From Diaporthe sp. PMI_573 (Eukaryota > Ascomycota > Sordariomycetes > Diaporthales > Diaporthaceae): a DNA stretch of 64,000 nucleotides. The notes below the pieces were generated by a model. The model had not been told where the DNA came from. It made no database searches and saw only the letters and a program-made list of their open reading frames with translations. Numbering within the stretch: position 1 is the stretch's first letter; the number at the start of each line of letters is the position of its first letter. This document shows, piece by piece, positions 12,129 to 23,966 of the stretch. The stretch lies in NCBI GenBank assembly GCA_021399435.1, contig JAJTUP010000003.1, forward strand, positions 496,001 through 560,000, given 5' to 3'. The translations under genes were made by a program, and so were the position numbers.

Positions 12129-14155
12129 CTAAGGGCCAGTCCGAGTGTACGACCAGATACGAGCACGCATGTCTCCAGAGCCGGTGGCAAAGTAGTTTCC
12201 GGTAGGGCTAGGAGCCACGGAGATGACACTGTTCTTGTGACCCTGCAGCATGACCTGGGTGTTTCCGGTTCTGGGGTCCCAGAATTGCACCCCTCGGTCC
12301 TTGGATCCTGACATGACCCACTGGGCATCTGGTGTCAAGGCAACGGAGAGAACAAAGTCCTAGAAAATGTTAGATTGCGCAGGTTGAATTATCGCTGGAT
12401 CGATGTGCTTACCCGGTGGCCTTCGAACGTCTTGATGCAACGCCCGCCCTTAGGAGCTTGGTTCATTTGTCCAGGTCGTGACGAGGTGAGCTCCCACATC
12501 TTGATGGTCCTGTCCAGACTGCCGCTCACAAGGTCCTTCCCACTTGGGGAGAATGCGACACTGTAGACACTATCCTTGTGGCCGTCAGGGCCCTCTAGGC
12601 GTTCGACAAGATGGCCGGTACCAATGTCCCAGACACGAACGCTCTTGTCGAGGGAACCAGCCGCGACGAGTCGACAGTCAGGAGATATGGCAACAGTCGT
12701 GACACCATCCTCTATGGTGAGTGTCAGCACGCTGGTGGACGTCTCGATGTCCCAAAGTCGAACCGTGCGGTCACCACTGCCCGACGCAATGGTCCTACCA
12801 TCTCGGGAGAAGTCGAGGCTGTAAATGTCCTGCTCGTGGCCAGAGAAGGTGTTTCGGATGGTGCGAGTCTGGATGTCCCAGACGCGGATCAGCTTGTCCT
12901 CGGCACCGGTGGCAAGGTACTTGCCATCAGGGCTGAAGCAGACGCTTCTGATGTACAAGTCGCCGCCAGTGTCGGCGTTGTCGTCCTGCAGCACACAAAT
13001 CTTTTCTCCAGAGAGAATATCGTAGATCTGAGCAGACTTGTTGCAACCAGTCGCGACGTACTTGCCATCCATGCTGAAGCGGACGCAGCAGACTACGCTC
13101 TCGTGCGCCAGGGTGTGGACCAGATCCACATCGAGCATGCGTGGAACAGTCGGGTTGAAGACGACGAACCAATCATCCCTGGCCTTCTTGTGCTGAGGGG
13201 CCAGGCGCTCGACATCGAGGTCACCGAGGGCGTTGTTGGGGGGGTGATGTGGCTGGGCCATCCTGGCGTGGTCCGGGGTCGGGTGGGTGCCGACCTGAGG
13301 GGACTGGCCCGGGCCTCCAGGACCCGGATACGGGATCGGAGTGTTTATCTGAGGAGTCGCGGGACCACCACCTGGGGGTCTACCGGGTCCACCGCGCTTG
13401 CCAGGTCCGGGACTGGCGGTGCTCTGGGGGGGCTGCGATGGGAACCCGCCCGGAGCTGGGCCTTGGGGGTACTGCTGGAAAGGAGGCGCCTGTGATGGTG
13501 GCGGAGGGGGCGGCGGAGGGCCCTGGAGCCCCGGGGGAGGCTGCGGCATCTGGTGAGGAGGCCCCTGCTGCTCCTGAGGTGGAGGAGGGGGAGGGGGGAT
13601 CGGGCCGCCCTGTCCACCCTGGCCGGACATGATGGCGCTGAACGCGTTGGTGCCCATACCGATGGCCGGGGGAGGAGCTTGTGGCGGGCCCTGATGAGGA
13701 GGCGGGCCGACCATGGCACCCTGGGGAGCGCCACCTCTGGCCTGTTCGAGCTGTCGACGAAGGTGGGTAACCTCTTCTTCGAACCTGCCGGGCACGATTG
13801 TCAGCGGATGTGCGCCAGGCGCAACGGCGAGCTTGGGGGCGACCTACTTCTGCTTCAGAGCCATGTGGGTTTGCTCCATCGCGTAGACCTTTTCACGAAC
13901 CAATTGCATTTCGTTGACTTGGGTTTGAACTGCGACACATGTTAGAAGCTGGGGCTGGAGAGGTTGCGCTCGGCTGGGGTAGTGGTGTTCATGGCGGCAG
14001 GGTCAGGCATGCTCACTCTGGTGCTCATAGTTTTCGCATTGGCGAACCTGGGTCTCGAACTCGGAGCGGATGTTGTCGAGCAGCTCGTTCAGGCGGGACG
14101 CGCCGTTCCCTCCCGGTGGGACGCCCCCCATGCCTCGGTGCGGATACATGGACAT
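12129..14155 (-). CDS. TUP1: general transcriptional corepressor Tup1/RCO-1
   Basis: Exons are 14155-14017, 13929-13848, 13784-12413 and 12359-12129 (607 aa). Introns of 87, 63 and 53 bp keep frame. The N-terminus starts [11 protein letters not shown] and continues with [14 protein letters not shown], the Tup1 tetramerisation and Ssn6-binding coiled coil. Exon 2 completes it ([20 protein letters not shown]) and exon 3 resumes at [15 protein letters not shown] Pro/Gln/Gly-rich linker follows (about residues 100-270), then seven WD40 repeats. Examples are [30 protein letters not shown] and [13 protein letters not shown]. The last blade is split by the 53-bp intron (TFEGHR joined to DFVLSVAL). 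The C-terminus ends WSYTRTGP. Family role: recruited with Ssn6/Cyc8 by DNA-bound repressors in the nucleus. In filamentous fungi it controls development, carbon repression and secondary metabolism. A second ATG two codons downstream is an alternative start. Confidence 0.96.
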
Positions 14156-14530
14156 GATTGCGACACCTCAATTGTATGCGCTGCTGTTGACGATGTTTGA
14201 GCTGGCGACAGAGCCTGGTATCGGCGCTGTGGTGGATATCACAGCTGATGCTGCTTAAAAGATGTCGTGTATTTCTGGCTGGTTGGGCCGAGCGCCGTGC
14301 CGGGTCACGAGGGTTGAGTCGGACCAGCGGTGATCGTGGTGGACTTGGGACTAAGTCTGTTGTGTGGGATTGCGATCCAAGCGCGGGCTCTCTCTCGTGT
14401 GTTTTTTCGCGTAGACGGTGGGATGGTGAGCTCCACCGTCAGGTTGATGACGACGTCGGGGTGATGAAAGGCTGGCGGGCGGTGGTTGATGAGCAAGGCG
14501 CCTTCCGAACCTGGTTGGGTTGAGATCTTG

Positions 14531-14550
14531 TCGTGTCGTGTCGTGTCGTG
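14531..14550 (+). repeat. (TCGTG)4 microsatellite in TUP1 upstream region
   Basis: Four exact copies of TCGTG lie about 380 bp upstream of the TUP1 ATG, probably in the promoter or 5' leader. Confidence 0.9.
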
Positions 14551-16343
14551 GAGGAGGGCGGGAGCACGGCAGGGGCAGAGGAGGAGAAGAGGAGAGGCGC
14601 GCGAGATTGAGGAAGCAAGAAGCAAGCACGCACGACTGATTTTAGGGAACCCGAGCCAAGCCCAGCCCGAGCACCAGGTGGCCCTGGCGGCCGTGCCCTG
14701 GTAGTGTGAGGGTGGGAACGGGGCATGGGCATGGGGGGGGAGTGTGTGTGGCATGAGCACGGACATGGATGTGGGCTACCTAGGCACGGTACCAACAGGC
14801 GAGGCAAAGGCAAGGCAAAGCTGCAAACCGCCAGCCCGCGAGCGCCCAGCACGCAAAGCAACTCACCTAACCTCCCGCTTGGTTGCTGAAAAGAATGGGG
14901 CGGCGCGGCCTAGCGCGGCCGAGTGGGTCCGCACCCAAAACAAACCCTGCCCGCAGCCGAATCGGGCCACAAACCGCAACCCTGCACCCCAGGGGTGCCC
15001 CTTCCTTTCTCGGGCTCTGCTGCTAGAGGTAATGCCAAGTACCCGTGTACCCAGGTACTGTGTGCGTAGCCTGCCGCAAGTACACATCAAGGAGTTCCGC
15101 TCTGGAGTTCTGGCCAACGGGCGATCAGGTATACTGCTCGTACATGCAGACATAAAGCGGACAGGCACACACCCGCAAAAGCCTTTGGTTCCTTGTGGCT
15201 GCCGCCACCCGGTCTCGTGCGATCAATATATAAACAAGTACGTGCCTCATAACAGTAGTTTGAGATATATTGTCACATAAGGCAAATCATCGTTTCCCCC
15301 CCTCCTCTCTCCAAGATGGAATGTGTCACGAAGTATCTGCTCAGGCGGGCGGGAACGAGCAGGCAGAGTACCTAATGGGTACAATGCACTACCTCCCAGC
15401 ATGCAGCTAATACATGTGCATCATCGACGCCGTTGGGTGGCTCGGGGCTGGTTTGGCAAAGAGGCGATACTTTGCCTGTGGGGGCGATAAATGTCCAAAT
15501 TGGCTGGTGGTGAGCGCTTCTGTGATGGACAGGAGACGGAGGAGAGAAGGCAGGACAAGCTGCCTGATCAGGGTAAGCCCCGATGGAAAACGTGGCTATT
15601 GCGGGTGGGTGAGGCTCGCTCGGCTTTTGCCTGTGCTGTGCTGCAAGTATCTAGCGTACTGGGACTGTGATTACACAGTACTGTGTATTTCGGCATGTAT
15701 GGTACGTACCCAGAAGAACGCCTTCCGGGACCGAGTCGAATCCAGGTGGCAGGTCGGGATTCAGGGTTGGTCAAAGGGCCAGAGAAGGCCAGAAGGCCAA
15801 AAGGCCAGGAGCGCCCCCTGCCCAACCCCCTCCCCCGACCGGCGTAGGCGCTCGAGACGTTTCTGACGTCTGTGCGCTGGCGTACATTTCATCACGGCGT
15901 CTAAAATAAAGTTGGGGCCGGATGGGATGTGCCATAGTAAGCGGCCTGGCAGGCCTGACAGCCACACACACAGTCCGACTCTGTGCTTCTTTTTGGTACA
16001 CGGTACTACGCCATTGCGTACGCGACATCAGATCTCTGTTCCATCTCCGTCTCACTCAACTGCTTTCGAAGGAGCGTCGATCCGTACGCTGTCGTCTCTC
16101 CATAGCATTTGCCAGGATGCAAGCATCGGCCGTGCAATGCCATTGTTCGGATCGCCTCACTTCAGACCAAAACCTGAGGCCGCCGTCTGCATGTCAAGGA
16201 CTGAGATGGTCTCGTGAGGTCAGTACCACAGGGTACAAGGCAAGGTACACGTTGATCGTGAGCAACTGAACTTCATCGAGGCATTTGTTGCCCGGCTTAT
16301 TACCGCGGGATGCAGCAAATGTCACCGTGCCATTTCTCACCGA

Positions 16344-16374
16344 GGGCAGGACGGGCAGGACGGGCAGGACGGGC
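16344..16374 (+). repeat. 9-bp tandem repeat, about 3.4 copies
   Basis: GGGCAGGAC is repeated exactly three times plus GGGC. It is not in a recognised gene. Confidence 0.9.
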
Positions 16375-19170
16375 GATGCATACCCACCAAGTACAGTGCT
16401 TATCCTATCACCACCGAAAGGAATCACCCCGGGCGTGGAGGTCGGCGGATCCAAAACAAGGGGGCCGCAACACGAGTGCGCTAAAACGACGCCCATGCAT
16501 TGTGGGACTGCAAGCGCTGGGTTGGACTTGCAGGTGCAGCTGCAAGACTTGCAGGCGGGGAGCGAGGGTGAGAGGGAGGGTGAGGGTAAGGGAAGTAAGA
16601 AGCAAACCCGCCCGGACGAACCGTCGTACATCCACCCGCCCACCCATCCATCCATCAAACCGCCCGGGACACCCATCCAGCCAGCCCAGCCTAGCACGCC
16701 ACCGCTGCGAGCTCACAATATAGTGCATGCTAGCCTACTGGGAAATGTTCCGAGACCTTGTCTTAGAGGCCCTCTCCATACCCGCACTAGCCGACCTCCC
16801 CACACTCCTCGTTTCCACCCAGCTCATCCCGTCTTGTCAGAACCAGACGACTCATCGTCCCAACTGTAGCCGACACATGGTACAATGTGACACCATGGTC
16901 AGCAGGAACCTCCTGTCCGAGCGCACATGTCTTGAAAGATGTTTGTTCGGCATCGGCGCGAACAGTTAACAGGAAGGCTTAGGCACGTGACTGCTCGAGG
17001 GCCAAGAATTTGCCACATCATCATCGCTCCGTTTAGTTGGTGTGGTTCTCGCTTTGGCAACGTCATCCTGGATAGCAGTGTTGAAAATGACATTGAAAAG
17101 ATGCGACCAGACCATCCCACCTACGGCTCAGTGGCTGCGGCTGGATGATTCAGGGGTATGTGCCTTGGTTGGTTTGAGAACAGACTGCTTGGTTAGAGCT
17201 TGATGTTTGGTGGTGAACTGCTCCACGACGTCCTAGACGAAGTCGCCGGCCGGCTGTGACGCCGACAGTCAGAACCATTTTGGAGGCGTTTACGGCTGTA
17301 GCTGTTGCCCTTGTCATGATGCTCATCGACCCCATTTTGTATTTGAGAGAGGATGGGCTTCCGATGAAGGAGCTGTAAGCGCGCGTTTACTCACATGCGA
17401 GTGATGACTTTCCTTCACTCCCTGGAAGGCACCAAGAGTCTCTGTCTTCTTCGGTCATTTCTCGCAGGCGATTGAAGGAACTTAAACTGCTCTGTCTGCT
17501 GTGGACTAGTTACCGGCAGAGTCTCTGACGATGAGAGCATAAGGATGATTTGAAAGTCCTGACTGATTTGAATCCACATAATTGTCATGGGACTCTTGGG
17601 CAAACCACATGTCGTCCGCCATGTCAGAGTTGGTCCGAAATACCAGACTCATACTTGAGATGGTTCAGGAACTTAGAACGGCATAATAAGTTCTCTGTAC
17701 AGCCGAAGCTGCCTCAGCACACATCACATGCACATCACATCAAATCACGTAGCATTGGAATCTGTGGGCAACATCAGACGATGTCTGGCGTTGAGTTCTT
17801 TGGTTCTCAGAAACAACGAAGCACGCAACACTAATAACAGCTTTATAGCCGGCGGGGGTTGTTGAGAACCGAAGCATGTTCCGCTGTTCGAGCCACGGGC
17901 TGCGCGAAGGAATTCAACATCACTCAGCGCTGTGATTCGGCGATTCGAACACCATAAAGCTTGACCCCCAAGTCAACTGATCAAAATTAGGTGGTATTAG
18001 ATGGTTTCACATGGTTTTCATTGCCTTGAAACACCTTTCGTCCGATACACGCATGGCCTCACAGTTCGGCACAACCTCGGACGACCACTGATGGATTTCG
18101 TGTCTCCGATAAACTTCCACTGGTTTTGATACAGTCAAATGATCCATTTCTGGTCCAAATGAGTGGCACATGGCAACATGGATGTCAGCTGTCAGGCAGG
18201 TGATGAACACCAGGAGTGCAAGCAGAATTCCCGACGTTCCTATCACAAGAGAATGTCAATCGAACGTTCGCCGGCTTGGAATTGTGTCTATCGCTTATTA
18301 CCTGTTGGTATCTTGTGCTCATCATTGGGTGCTTCTGGTCTCCTGGAGAACTATTTCCAAAACCATACTGTATTGTAGTAAACCTCTTGTACATACTTGT
18401 GTGGAAGACCAGGTTGGCCACAGTTGGTGTGGAATCAGTACCCAAGCATCAGTAGCCTTGACATGTAGTCTGGGCAGTCTCGTCTGTTGCCTTCAGGCTT
18501 CATATATTTACAGACTTAGATCCCGTCCAGTTGACACTGCCTCATCCTCGATCGGAGACGTGCCATCCCGACCTGGGGCACCCCCTATAACTGCAAATCC
18601 AGACATCTTGTCAGCCAGCAGCCCTAACCAGTGACCTAGACAAAGAAATCCACAGGCTCCATGATTTACAAGTATCAATGAGGCCGTCACTGATTACCAC
18701 ATCACATGGAAGGTGACCCTGGCGCAAGGCTTTCACAGAACTGGTCAGATTCAAGCTTATCTATTAGCGCTTCCTTCTCGAACAGGCTCAATTATCCTCA
18801 ATTATCCTCATTTATATCGCTCGATGTAAGAACTCATAAAGGCCTCAAGTAGAGGAAGGAATTTCAAACTCAATTGAATGTAAAAAGACTAATTCATGGT
18901 GATATCCCAAATAAGCCTCTACCGTCTCGATCTTCGACTTATTAGTGGCCTATTTTGCTCAAGATCTACGTCAATAGCGATTCTACCACTCAAGACAATT
19001 ACGTCGCTCATCTGTGAAGAGAGTGTGGCACCGTGAGCACCTGGGAGGGAAATTAACAGTCTTTGAGAATTCCAATTGTCGTTTTCACTCAATTTCGACC
19101 ACTCAAATATCCAATAGGATGGTATAGAATGGAAGTGAATGAGCTCAACGACGCTTGAGGCTGTTACTGA

Positions 19171-19180
19171 GGGGGGGGGG
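19171..19180 (+). repeat. ten-base G homopolymer
   Basis: An uninterrupted run of ten G lies inside AT-rich noncoding sequence. It could be a true tract or a place where assembly length is uncertain. Confidence 0.9.
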
Positions 19181-20295
19181 CAAGCTATGTGTTAGTCAGT
19201 TCAAACTCGTTTCACCACTTCAATTGCTTTTTTACTGAGACATACAACTCCTCGTCTCTTAAAATTCCCTTCACAAGTTCTATCCTTCTTGTGTCACCTG
19301 GGCACTATGTCATATCTAGGCTCAGGTGTTAGGGCCCTCTGTCGCTTTTCCGGAGCGCTGCACGCTTTTCCGAGCTTCAAGCAAGCCGATATCTGGAGAT
19401 CGACTAATGCATCCACGGAGCGCCAAAAGTGCGATATGTGTATATTTAAAGGATACGAATGATTCCACAAAGAACAGCCACCCCCGTCGCGTGGCACCGC
19501 AGTGCATCTGGAGTCCGCTAGACGCCCTCGGCCCGACGCCCTTGGCCCCCAACCCAGATATAATTCACATCGTACCTAGCAAGCGACGCGCAACAGGATC
19601 TCTATCGTGCAACACATGGCACATAATGTGACCAATCGGCCCTCCCTCGGTTTAAAAGCGCTCAGCCCGTAAGGCTCCAATCGACCACAACTTGCAAACA
19701 TTGCATTAGCCCACCCGCTGCCCCAATAGCTGGCCACTTCGCAACGGTGAATAGCTTCATTTTGCTAGCTTGCATACTGCGGATCGACCACGACATTTGT
19801 CTTGGACAGCGTACGACATAGACAGACCCTGTCATGCCACCGACTTTGACTTATTCTGATGGCCCTAATGCGTCTTTACATCGGGCGGCGATCCTACTTC
19901 AGAGTGACAACGCCGAGGCTGATACATTCGCGAGCTGAAATGTTAGAAATAGAACCAAAACGATCACCGTACTATTCCCTCAAAGTTATAAAATCTGAGG
20001 AATATTCTGCGAAGTTCACCTACGGGAGTCATGGTTCTCCAGCCTTACATGGGGTAGTAACATTTCAAGACACTCGCTCAAAGGTCTCGACAACATTACT
20101 AATCGCTATTTTCTCTTTCTTTTATTCTTCTTCTAAATCCGACACACCTTTATAATCCATTAGGGTCGCCGCTATTTTTTATTTGTCTTCCGCGAGTGTG
20201 ATTTTAGGAATCGGCAGCTTGGTCCCTGCATCTGCGTCGTATAGAGCCCACACGAGAGTCGGAAGCATGTAAGCCTCCAATATTCTTATTGCATT

Positions 20296-20586
20296 ATGAA
20301 AAACCATCACCTGAGTGGCAGTGATGCTGAGACTGGTCACAGGAGTTCATCCGGCAATAACGACCTGATGGGAGTTGGGACTTGGGCCTCTGGTACACAG
20401 CCCACTGGCAACAAGCATCGGGCTGGCAGCGGCAGCAGAACAGGTCCAGCTTCCAAGAAGGACAAAATGAGTGCCTCATTTTTGCGTTGGGTGGAAAATT
20501 CTCAAGACGACCCCTGGAACCATGTCACCGGGAGAACAGTTGATAAGCCCGCAGGCGGCGACCGGGGCAAGAGTTCAGGTGCCTAG
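20296..20586 (+). CDS. possible small hydrophilic protein (weak)
   Basis: A 96-codon ATG-started frame lies in an otherwise frame-poor, AT-rich region. The product is Gly/Ser/Asn/Lys-rich with a short possibly ordered part (SASFLRWVENSQDDPWNHV). It has no signal peptide, no membrane segment and no recognised family. It is kept only because it is the longest uninterrupted frame within several kilobases and its composition is that of a disordered protein rather than random AT-rich sequence. It may well be spurious. Confidence 0.2.
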   Translation: MKNHHLSGSDAETGHRSSSGNNDLMGVGTWASGTQPTGNKHRAGSGSRTGPASKKDKMSASFLRWVENSQDDPWNHVTGRTVDKPAGGDRGKSSGA

Positions 20587-21195
20587 ACAGTACGGCGTTC
20601 CGCGACCAGAAACTCCGGATAGATGATTCAAGCACTAAATTCGGATAAAATGTGTGCATGTGGGCATGCTTGTGGTAATCTTGGGCCGAAATTCTGAGTC
20701 TCAAGCAGGACCTTGGGACGATCTGTTTCTGGACTTGGATAGAATTGGGAAAATTGAAAGTCATCAAATGAAAGCAAATTCAATCTAGAAGAAGTGTGTT
20801 ACTTCACATAGTCTAAGTGAATTATATCAACGTGTTTAACACGCACGTCGGAACGAGTCTTGCAGTCCATGGGGTCTCCACCAGCCAAGGTGCCGCATAA
20901 TTAATTCTGCTTGGCGTGATCGCCTCTAACCGTCGTAAAGTTCCGGGTAACGCAAGGGTCCCTCCTCAAATGGGTCCCCGAATGTGGACTCAAATTTTCA
21001 GGGTCATTGATCCTATCACATGGACAATTTTCGAACTTGATTTTCAGTCCGAGTTGTGATGCCTTGTAGGCAGAAATCAGGGGTATATTGTTCGAATTAG
21101 ACTAGTTTGTCCTTGCGCCGAGCCGATGCCCCACTGGCGCTATAGATGCGCCACCACGCTGCAGTACGAAAGACCACCAGCGAGCTCCCTCATAC

Positions 21196-21554
21196 TTAAG
21201 AGCAGCATTGGCACTAATGACAAAATAATATTAGATACTGCGAAACGTGTCGAGAAACCTCTCGTAGCGTGTCAACTTACTGTGACCGCGCTGCCGCTGT
21301 TCGTGCATCCCGAGGCGGACTCAGTCGTACCACAGACCTGGCTGCTGCCAACCAAAGCCTGACAGACGGACTCTGGGGACTATGTTACAAGGTATCAATC
21401 AGCGGACGTGCTTATTTATGTATAACAAAAAGAAACGAACGGGATGAAAGCACATGGGGGAACGTACGCAGTCTGCGCTTCGCGACTGGCAAGCAGCCTG
21501 GGCAAGGCCAACGGCCAGGGCCGACACGAGGATGCTGGTGATAGAGAACTTCAT
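21196..21554 (-). CDS. small secreted cysteine-rich protein (effector-like)
   Basis: A three-exon gene too fragmented to stand out as an open frame: 21554-21468, 21379-21281 and 21213-21196, encoding 67 aa. Exon 1 (29 codons) is nearly all signal peptide: MKFSITSILVSALAVGLAQA, then AC. Introns of 88 bp (GTACGT...CATAG) and 67 bp (GTAAGT...ATTAG) are both phase 0. The mature part has eight cysteines (spacing roughly C-x6-C-x5-C-x9-C-x8-C-x8-C-x1-CC) and ends CQCCS, giving four possible disulfides. Without the second splice the protein would stop four codons later at SAVTVS and keep only five cysteines. The even number and the terminal CxCC favour the three-exon form. Size, secretion and cysteine density fit fungal effectors or antimicrobial small secreted proteins. 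I do not recognise a named family. Confidence 0.72.
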
Positions 21555-21648
21555 GTTTGCGAAGGAGTTTATGCTGTCGTTCTGTATTGGGTAGATGGCG
21601 TAGGAGATGCAGAACACAATAAGGTTCCGGGTATGCTGCAATCGGCAA

Positions 21649-21656
21649 TTATTATA
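21649..21656 (-). promoter_or_regulatory. TATA-like element before the small secreted protein
   Basis: Minus-strand TATAATAA lies about 100 bp upstream of the ATG at 21554. Position and sequence are compatible with a TATA box, but this is a short AT-rich match. Confidence 0.35.
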
Positions 21657-22637
21657 GTTTGAGATGTCAGATGCACCCGCCTGCGAATCGCCCCTATTCT
21701 GCATACGTTCAAATAACCACAAAGATGGGTATCCAGCAGAGGCACATTTCTTGGTCGTCCCAATTCCCTGATAACCCGCCTTATTGCGAGTCAGCCGTAC
21801 GAAGCGAAAACTCTCTTTGATTGCTACGACGAGACAGGTGAAACCATTTGGTTCCTTTTTATACGTCCCGAGTTTCGCCTCCCTCAGTTCGTGGACCCAC
21901 TCTCACCTATCATATAAGTGGCAGCAGACGGCCACTGAGTGATCTGCGTGGTCATTATAGATATACATCAAGTTTGATCGGAGGCAAGTGTCACAGGTGC
22001 CATTGCTGCATTGGGGCCCCATGACACCAGAGAGTTGGAAGTCGCCTGCGGATGAACGACTACCCATGTGGGGACCTATCTCCTGTACGCGTATTCTGGG
22101 GGCCAAGCAAGGCGAACGCTCAGGACGCTGTGGAGTTTGTGGGCTGTCGATGATAATTACACGACATAGACACGACTCATTGTCCGCCAATCACCGTGGC
22201 AGCTTGCCAACATAGCCCGGGAATGGTATGTGGGCCATGAGGATTGTTGCGTGAGAGGAGGCGGATCATTAGATCCCTTATCGGAGCAAATTGCTGATCC
22301 ATCTAAAAAAGGGCAATGTTCCCCATTCAAAGTCTTATGACACTTAAGAGCTGACGTATTCGGAACAGCCCACGGAATAAAAAAAACCAGTAGCAGGTTA
22401 CTCGCTGCGGACCTCAGCATCAGTAGCCTTGTGGTAGAGAGCTAAGGCAGCAGGGTTCTTATTGTAGATATTTCCTCCAAGTTCAGGAGTCAACGTACAT
22501 GTGAACCCCATAGGTCAAGCGACTTAAATAGCCCGGATACAGGTCATAAGAAAGACAGGTTGTTCCTGTTATTGACGGGCTACATTGAGGTGCCCGGCAT
22601 CTGATATTACTATCGCCATCTGGTGCTGAGGAGAGAG
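21657..22637. other. gene-free stretch beside the PKS relic
   Basis: Short frames on both strands only. Upstream of the ketoreductase relic I looked for further polyketide-synthase motifs (KS, AT, ACP signatures) and saw none. Confidence 0.4.
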
Positions 22638-22901
22638 TCAAAGTTTTACAAGCCCTAAGTAGACGGCTCCTGGAATCTACACGGTGTCCTCGGCCCTCTC
22701 GACTTTTTTGTCTTGCTTTCGTCCGCCACTGGCATCATCGGCTACCAAGAACAGTCGAAATATGCAGCAGACAACACATTCGAAGACTCTCAAGCATGCC
22801 ACCGCATTTCCCAGGGCTCTTCTGTCATCGTAATCGACGCTCCAGCAGTTGCCGATGCCGGGTTCGTCGCCGAGAGGCCCGGCATTCTAATTAGCACTTG
22901 A
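22638..22901 (+). pseudogene. relic of a polyketide synthase ketoreductase (KR) domain
   Basis: A continuous stretch of about 80 codons reads as the KR core of a fungal reducing PKS. It has GSWNLHGVLGPLDFF, the catalytic LLSSATGIIG serine loop, then QSKYAADNTFED with the active-site Tyr and Asn, then CHRISQGSSVIVIDAPAVADAGFVAE. Just before VDGSWNLH an in-frame TAA (22656-22658) interrupts the motif where the family normally has a basic residue after KP. The frame stops again at 22899-22901. No start codon, upstream KS/AT or downstream ACP was found, so this is a fragment rather than a gene. Catalytic residues are still recognisable, which suggests fairly recent decay or a recombined leftover of a biosynthetic cluster. 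Confidence 0.85.
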
Positions 22902-22955
22902 AAGCTCTCAAGTACACCAATCTTACTCGGCTCTTAAACCACGAAAGTTCCACAG

Positions 22956-23924
22956 CTACCCTGACTTCCACAGCTTCCTACACCAACCGAAAATAATTAC
23001 ACCCCTTCCTATAAGGTGTCCAAACACCAACGGTAGCCCGTACCTATACCACGTAAGAGGCTGCCACAATCTGACCACTGGTAACAGTCCGTCGTCCCCT
23101 CTAGTTTTGTCCGGGCTCTTCACTGTCGCTACCGGGCGCCCAGTGAAAGCCCCAACAGCTTCAAACACGATCCCAGCCGTCTCTTCGGGCCGGCTCAGAA
23201 ATGGCGAGTGGCTCGACCGTAGCTCCCTATGTTCCACATGGGCGCCCATCTCCCTGGCCATGCCGATCTGCATGCGCTGCGCCACCACAGGCAGGCCATG
23301 GTCCTCGATGGTACCCAAATACCACACGGGCACGTCCATCCATCCAGCGTATGCAAACTCGCCCCCTTCGAACAGCGACTTGAGGCTGTGAGTCGTAAGC
23401 TGGGACACCCAGTATTCTGCTTCGTCGCCCGGCAGGTCGTGGTAGAATAGCTCGCGCGGGGAGGCAACGAGCTCAGCATACCCGGTTGTACTGTTGACCC
23501 GCCAGTAAGGAGGCGGTTTTCCGAAGAAGGGATCCATGAAGGCGACTCCCGTGAGGCTAAAGCCGGACGCGATGAGGATGAGGCCCACGACATGACCCGT
23601 GCGTGCCTGGGTGCCACCGCCCTGAGTGACGGTTTCTAGTGGCTTCGCGAAACCTTTGATGGCGCTATTGCCCACCATGCCACCGTAGGAGTGGGCGATG
23701 ACCACGACGTTGCGTCCTTGGCTTGTTTCCTTGGATATAGCCTCGCGGGCGACATCGATGTCATCCTTGAAAGTCGCGGCCGGATTGTCGGTGGTCGATG
23801 GTAGTGTAATTGAGACGCATCTCAGCTTGTAACTATCTTGCAGAATGTTGGTGAGCTTGTCGAAACATGCAGGCTTATGCCATGAGCCTGGCACGAAGAC
23901 TAGCGTCGGTGATGAGTTTGACAT
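22956..23924 (-). CDS. alpha/beta hydrolase family protein
   Basis: 322 aa from the ATG at 23924 (MSNSSPTLVFVPGSWH). An in-frame ATG 14 codons upstream (23966) would add a short polar extension and is less likely. The fold is of the small esterase type (salicylate/methyl-ester hydrolase-like). The first strand is TLVFVPGSWHKPACF with the oxyanion loop, the nucleophile elbow is VVVIAHSYGGMVG (Ser about residue 85), a WYLGTIEDHGLP acid-loop candidate follows, and the catalytic His is in SSHSPFLSRPEE. The tail of about 55 residues (RLWQPLTWYRYGLPLVFGHLIGR, split here only for description) is hydrophobic/aromatic and may contact a membrane. The substrate is unknown. Neighbours are a PKS relic and a UstYa-type gene, so a role in specialised metabolism is possible but not shown. 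Confidence 0.85.
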   Translation of the reverse strand: MSNSSPTLVFVPGSWHKPACFDKLTNILQDSYKLRCVSITLPSTTDNPAATFKDDIDVAREAISKETSQGRNVVVIAHSYGGMVGNSAIKGFAKPLETVTQGGGTQARTGHVVGLILIASGFSLTGVAFMDPFFGKPPPYWRVNSTTGYAELVASPRELFYHDLPGDEAEYWVSQLTTHSLKSLFEGGEFAYAGWMDVPVWYLGTIEDHGLPVVAQRMQIGMAREMGAHVEHRELRSSHSPFLSRPEETAGIVFEAVGAFTGRPVATVKSPDKTRGDDGLLPVVRLWQPLTWYRYGLPLVFGHLIGRGVIIFGWCRKLWKSG

Positions 23925-23966
23925 GGCCGAATATACCTCAGGCCTCAGGATCTCTTTGGTTACCAA

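Larger units (their letters stand above)
14156..21195. other. 7-kb gene-poor stretch, start of the accessory block
   Basis: The first kilobase is likely TUP1 promoter and leader. It contains four exact TCGTG units at 14531-14550. Further on are a 9-bp tandem GGGCAGGAC repeat (3.4 copies, 16344-16374), the duplicated motif ATTATCCTCA near 18790, and a ten-base G run at 19171-19180. The sequence looks more AT-rich from about 17.3 kb onward. I found no homology-like motif in any six-frame product except the weak candidate listed at 20296. It may contain decayed sequence or a noncoding transcript that I cannot recognise. Confidence 0.4.

Noticed and set aside
12611..13495. 294-codon plus-strand frame
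   Set aside because: Antisense to the Tup1 WD40 and linker coding sequence.
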